A stretch of DNA of 10,438 nucleotides, from assembly GCA_022826345.1 (NCBI GenBank), contig JAJDVB010000083.1, positions 1-10,438 of the forward strand, written 5' to 3'. The position numbers were made by a program, and so were the translations under genes. The stretch is from Alphaproteobacteria bacterium. Its GTDB lineage: Bacteria; Pseudomonadota; Alphaproteobacteria; UBA828. Below the pieces are notes generated by a model that was not told the origin of the DNA, did no database searches, and worked only from the letters and a program-made list of their open reading frames with translations. Position 1 is the first letter of the stretch, and each line of letters starts with the position of its first letter. Below, one piece after another: positions 7,213 through 10,438 of the stretch.

Positions 7213-7220
7213 GAAGGCGG

Positions 7221-9557
7221 TCAGGGAATCGCGCTGCCTCCACCGTGACCCTCGATCAGAGCAAGCACGGCGGGCGGGTCGAGGGGGACGGCGCGGATGG
7301 TGGCGCCGAAGGGCTCCAGCGCGTCCTCCACGGCGCCGGCGAAGGCTGCAGCGGCCGGGATTGCGCCGCCCTCCCCCACCCCCTTGACGCCGAGGGGGTT
7401 GAGGCTGCAGCGGCTCTCCATGTGATGGATCTCGATCGGCGGGATCTCAATGGCCGTCGGGATCAGGTAGTCCATGAAGGTGGTGACCAGCGGCTGGCCA
7501 TCGGCGTCGAAGCGGAGCTTCTCGTAGAAGGCGCCGCCGATCCCCTGCGCCGTGCCGCCCAGTATTTGTCCCTCGACGATGGTGGGATTGATCATCACCC
7601 CGCAGTCATGGACCACGACGTAGGTCTCGATCTCCACCATGCCGGTGGCGATGTCCACGACCACAACCGCGCCGTGGACCCCGCTCGCAATCGCACCGTC
7701 GGGGGAGCGGTAGTAGTCGGCGGCGCGGAGGCCCGGCTCGGTGCCCGATGCGAGCGTGTTGATGGGGTTGGCCGCATACGCGAGAGCGGCGAGCGTCACC
7801 GCCATCTGCGGCGCCCCCTTCACGTATACGGCGCCATCCGCCAGCACCAGGTCCTCGGGCGCCGCCTCCAACTCTTCCGAGGCAAGGTCCAGCGCCCGAT
7901 CGCGGACCGTCTTTGCCGCGCCGAGCGCGGCACTGCCGCCGACCACGGCCGCGCGACTGGCGAAGGTGCCGACGCCCCAGGCGAAGCGGTCGCTTCGCCC
8001 GCTTTCGACCACCACCTGCTCCGGCGGGACGGCGAGGGTCTCCGCCACAATCTGTGTAAGCGTGGTGTGGTGGCCCTGCCCTTGCGAGGGATAGCCCGTC
8101 GTCACATGCACGTGGCCGGTGGGCTCGACCCGCACCTCGACCCCCTCGTAGGGCGAGATGCCAGTGCCCTCGACGAAGAAGGCGATGCCGGCACCGCGGA
8201 AGATGCCCTGCTCGCGCTCCGCCGGCTGGCCGCGCTTGACGCCCGCGTAGTCGAGAGCGTCGAGCGCCTTCGCGAGCTGCGCGGGGTAGTCGCTGTCACG
8301 GTGGATGAACGGGGTGTTGCCCTGGAAGATGCGGCCGGAATCCCAGGGGCAGTCCTCGGGCCGCACCAGATTGCGCCGCCTGATCTCGGCCGCATCGATT
8401 CCAAGCGCGCGGGCCACGTGGTTCATGGCCGCTTCCGAGACGAAGTTGCCGTGCGGCTGGCCGGCGCCCCGGTAGGGGCTCACGGTCGGCGTGTTGGTGT
8501 AGACGGCCTCGTAGGTCGAGTGCACCGCCGGGATCTTGTAGGGGCCCGGCAGGATGGCCTGGGCGCATTGGGCGTTGATGGGGCCGTAGGGGCAGTAGGC
8601 GCCGCTGTCGTAGAGGAAGTGATCCTTGATGCCGAGGATGTGCCCGTCCTTGGTCGCCGCCACCTCGATGCGATGCACCATCAGCCGCTCGTGGTTGGAG
8701 CCGATGAAGTGCTCGCGGCGGTCCTCTATCCACTTGACGGGGCGGCCGAGCATGCGGGCGGCGAAGGGGACCAGCACCTCCTCCGGGTAAACCAGATAGA
8801 TCTTGACGCCGAAGCCGCCGCCCACGTCGGGCGCGATTACGGTGACAGCGGCCTCCGGCATACCGAGTTTGTCGGCAATGACCCCGCGCGCCGAGACCGG
8901 CGCCTGGGTCGTGTCCCAGATCGTGAGCTGATCGAGGCTCGCATCGTAGCGGGCGACGACGCCCCGGGTCTCCATCGGCTGGGCGGCGCCCCGCTCGGGC
9001 CGGAGCTCCTCGCGCAGCATGAAGTCGGCCTGGGCGAAGGCGCGCTCGATATCGCCGGTGTTGTCGGCGGTGCGGCAGGCGACGTTGGAATCCGTGTCGT
9101 CGTGGACCAAGGGCGCGCCGGGCTGAGCCGCTGCCACCAAGTCCACCGCCGCCGCCTCGGGCACGTAGTCGACCTCGATCAGGTCGAGCGCGTCCTCGGC
9201 GAGGTAGCGGCTCTTTGCGACCACCAACGCCACCGGCTCGCCGACGAAACGGACCTGCCCCGGCGCCAGCGCCTGGTGGGTGCGGGGGTGAATGAAGCCG
9301 GGGTCCTCGTTGAGGAGCGGCATGGGCGTGTTGACGGCGCCCAGGTCCTCGTGGGTGATGACCGCGTGCACGCCGGGGAGCGCGAGCGCCGCGCTGGCAT
9401 CGATACGCGTGAACCGCGCCTTGGCGTGCGGGCTGCGGAGCACGGTCGCGTGCAGCATCTCCGGCAGGTGAATGTCGTCGATGAAGCGCGCGCGCCCGGT
9501 GAGCAGCCGCGCGTCCTCGCGCCGCTCGACCGGCTCGCCGATCAGCCGCGTGGTCAT
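7221..9557 (-). CDS. Molybdopterin-binding catalytic subunit of a xanthine dehydrogenase/aldehyde oxidase family hydroxylase
   Basis: This 778-residue large subunit belongs to the CoxL-like molybdenum hydroxylases. The N-terminal aldehyde oxidase/xanthine dehydrogenase a/b hammerhead domain covers about 15-135 (including RFVGEPVALVVA at 103-114). The Mo-cofactor domain follows: VGGGFGVK at 245-252, PYRGAGQP at 361-368, a Gly/Gln-rich GQGQGHHTT at 492-499 region, and KGVGEGG at 725-731 with Glu729 as the expected catalytic base. The active-site loop is of form II type (RGAG); it lacks the Cys of true CO dehydrogenase, so this is not CODH. The family hydroxylates a carbon of an aldehyde or N-heterocycle with water as oxygen source, in the cytosol, with the FeS and FAD subunits encoded upstream. 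I chose the ATG at 9557 because it overlaps the small-subunit stop (ATGA), follows GAGGAG at 9565-9560, and begins right at the family N-terminus MTTRLIGEPVERREDARLLT. An in-frame ATG 69 bases earlier only reads the neighbour's coding sequence. The substrate is unknown. Confidence 0.95.
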   Translation of the reverse strand: MTTRLIGEPVERREDARLLTGRARFIDDIHLPEMLHATVLRSPHAKARFTRIDASAALALPGVHAVITHEDLGAVNTPMPLLNEDPGFIHPRTHQALAPGQVRFVGEPVALVVAKSRYLAEDALDLIEVDYVPEAAAVDLVAAAQPGAPLVHDDTDSNVACRTADNTGDIERAFAQADFMLREELRPERGAAQPMETRGVVARYDASLDQLTIWDTTQAPVSARGVIADKLGMPEAAVTVIAPDVGGGFGVKIYLVYPEEVLVPFAARMLGRPVKWIEDRREHFIGSNHERLMVHRIEVAATKDGHILGIKDHFLYDSGAYCPYGPINAQCAQAILPGPYKIPAVHSTYEAVYTNTPTVSPYRGAGQPHGNFVSEAAMNHVARALGIDAAEIRRRNLVRPEDCPWDSGRIFQGNTPFIHRDSDYPAQLAKALDALDYAGVKRGQPAEREQGIFRGAGIAFFVEGTGISPYEGVEVRVEPTGHVHVTTGYPSQGQGHHTTLTQIVAETLAVPPEQVVVESGRSDRFAWGVGTFASRAAVVGGSAALGAAKTVRDRALDLASEELEAAPEDLVLADGAVYVKGAPQMAVTLAALAYAANPINTLASGTEPGLRAADYYRSPDGAIASGVHGAVVVVDIATGMVEIETYVVVHDCGVMINPTIVEGQILGGTAQGIGGAFYEKLRFDADGQPLVTTFMDYLIPTAIEIPPIEIHHMESRCSLNPLGVKGVGEGGAIPAAAAFAGAVEDALEPFGATIRAVPLDPPAVLALIEGHGGGSAIP

Positions 9558-10042
9558 GGCTCCTCGCCCCGCAGCATCGCTGCGGCCCGGCGCACCGCCG
9601 CCACGATCTGCTGGTAGCCGGTGCATCGACAGAGGTTGCCGGAGAGCGCATGCCGGATTTCGGCGTCGCTCGGCGCCGGGTTAGCGGCGAGGAAGGGTTT
9701 GAGCGTCATCAGGATGCCGGGGGTGCAATAGCCGCATTGCAGCCCGTGCTCGCGGCGGAAGGCCTCCTGCAGCGGGTGGAGCGCCTCGCCGTCGGCGAGC
9801 GATTCCACCGTCTCGACCGAGGCCCCGTCCGCCTGCACCGCGAACATGAGGCAGGAGCGCACCGGCGCGCCGTCGAGCAGCACGGAGCAGGCGCCGCAGA
9901 CCCCGTGCTCGCAGCCCACATGGGTGCCGGTGAGTCCCGCTTCGTGCCGAATGAAGTCGGAGAGCAGGAGCCTGGGCTCGACCTGCCGTTCGTGGGCCTC
10001 GCCGTTGATGGTGACGCGCACGCTGCGTTCGTGATTCGGCAT
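9554..10042 (-). CDS. Two-[2Fe-2S] small subunit of the molybdenum hydroxylase
   Basis: This 162-residue protein is the normal size for a CoxS-like subunit and contains all eight cluster ligands. The N-terminal plant-ferredoxin-type cluster uses Cys44, Cys49, Cys52 and Cys64 (GCEHGVCGACSVLLDG, then RSC). The C-terminal helical domain holds the second cluster with Cys103, Cys106, Cys138 and Cys140 (QCGYCTPG and LCRCTGYQ); Gln102 matches the residue that contacts the pterin cofactor. It carries electrons from the Mo centre to FAD within a heterotrimer. No signal peptide is present, so it is cytosolic. Its ATG directly abuts the stop codon of the FAD-subunit gene, and its stop overlaps the start of the catalytic-subunit gene, so the three are translationally coupled in the order FAD, FeS, Mo. 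Confidence 0.97.
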   Translation of the reverse strand: MPNHERSVRVTINGEAHERQVEPRLLLSDFIRHEAGLTGTHVGCEHGVCGACSVLLDGAPVRSCLMFAVQADGASVETVESLADGEALHPLQEAFRREHGLQCGYCTPGILMTLKPFLAANPAPSDAEIRHALSGNLCRCTGYQQIVAAVRRAAAMLRGEEP

Positions 10043-10438
10043 TCAGCGCCCCATCCTGGTGAGCGCCTCGCGGCAGGCACGCCGCGTGAGCGCGGCCACG
10101 AGTTTCTGGCGGTACCAGGCGGGCGCATGGGGGTCGTCCGCCGGCTCGGAGGCCTCCGCCGCGGCGTCGGCGGCCGCCGCGCACGCATCGACATCCATGC
10201 CCCGCTCGGCCAGTATCGCCTCGGCTTGCGGCATCCGGGCGGGCCCGTCGCCGGTTCCGGTGACGACGACGCGGGCGGCGATACCGCCTGCGCCATCCGG
10301 CCGCAGCAGCACCGCAACCGCGACGAGCGCGAAATCCCCCTGGCGGCGCGCGGCCTCCTGAAAGGCCCAGCCGGTCCCCTCGGGCAACGCAGGCGCGCGA
10401 ACCTCGGTGAGCAGGTCGTCCGGCGCCAGCGCCGTCTC
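10043..10438 (-). CDS. FAD-binding subunit of the molybdenum hydroxylase, C-terminal part
   Basis: Only the last 131 residues are inside the window; the frame stays open to the right edge. The visible part begins ETALAPDDLLTEVRAP and continues with EGTGWAFQEAARRQGDFALV, the characteristic opening of the CO dehydrogenase flavoprotein C-terminal domain, and ends with the usual helix following AWYRQKLVAALTRRA. The FAD-binding N-terminal half, with its conserved glycine-rich loops, lies outside. Family members are about 280-300 residues, so roughly half is missing. It would accept electrons from the FeS subunit and pass them to an outside acceptor such as NAD+, O2 or a quinone; which one cannot be told. 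A TTG at 10387 could be mistaken for a start but lies inside the domain. Its stop codon abuts the ATG of the FeS-subunit gene. Confidence 0.93.
   Translation of the reverse strand, partial: ETALAPDDLLTEVRAPALPEGTGWAFQEAARRQGDFALVAVAVLLRPDGAGGIAARVVVTGTGDGPARMPQAEAILAERGMDVDACAAAADAAAEASEPADDPHAPAWYRQKLVAALTRRACREALTRMGR

Noticed and set aside
4998..9617. A 1539-codon open frame on the + strand opposite hyuA and the Mo-subunit gene
   Set aside because: It is in exact antisense codon register with both genes, so a stop would need TTA, CTA or TCA codons in them, which GC-rich genes seldom use. Its translation is low-complexity with no recognisable motif, while the opposite strand encodes intact families.
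9558..9626. N-terminal extension of the Mo subunit starting at an ATG 69 bases upstream
   Set aside because: The extra 23 residues are an alternate-frame reading of the FeS-subunit gene, while the ATG at 9557 has a GAGGAG ahead, an ATGA overlap and the family N-terminus.
10385..10387. TTG as a start for a short 114-residue protein at the right edge
   Set aside because: The frame stays open to 10438 and the residues before the TTG (LTEVRAPA) are conserved in the flavoprotein C-terminal domain, so it is an internal Leu codon.
7221..10438. Aerobic CO dehydrogenase (coxMSL) for CO oxidation
   Set aside because: Gene order and subunits match, but the catalytic loop is PYRGAGQP without the Cys of the form I CODH motif, and hyuA/hyuB follow; a different substrate is more likely.

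Overview
The window reads as a stretch of chromosome from a GC-rich proteobacterium, most likely an alphaproteobacterium. This is inferred from the uniformly GC-rich codon use, GC-ending third positions, long shadow reading frames opposite the real genes, and a gene content (Mo-hydroxylase trimer, HyuA/HyuB, luciferase-like oxidoreductase, Phd/PIN toxin-antitoxin) common in soil and marine alphaproteobacteria. No rRNA, tRNA, CRISPR array, insertion sequence or integrase is visible, and no gap between genes exceeds 100 bases.

Left part, + strand (1-2127): the 3' portion of a small cupin protein entering from the left edge, a Gfo/Idh/MocA NAD(P)-dependent oxidoreductase 29 bases behind it, then a compact two-gene type II toxin-antitoxin module (Phd/YefM-type antitoxin plus PIN-domain VapC toxin, 4-base overlap). 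The antitoxin is preceded by two near-identical 13-bp palindromes, a good candidate for its autoregulatory operator.

Right part, - strand (2147-10438): six genes in one direction, read from the right edge leftward. They are the C-terminal part of a CoxM-like FAD subunit, a complete CoxS-like two-[2Fe-2S] subunit, a complete molybdopterin-binding catalytic subunit of the xanthine dehydrogenase/aldehyde oxidase family, then HyuA and HyuB of the hydantoinase/5-oxoprolinase family, and finally a luciferase-like (LLM) flavin- or F420-dependent oxidoreductase. Spacing is tight (abutting, ATGA overlap, 97 bp, 4 bp, 21 bp), so this is probably one operon; the 97-bp gap before hyuA could hold a weak internal promoter. 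The operon runs tail-to-tail into the toxin gene with only 19 bp between stop codons.

The most interesting inference is a catabolic route for a nitrogen heterocycle or cyclic amide. The Mo-hydroxylase would place oxygen from water on a ring carbon to give a lactam or imide. HyuA/HyuB would open it with ATP. The LLM enzyme would perform a further oxidation or reduction. Each family assignment is firm; the joint pathway and its substrate are inference.
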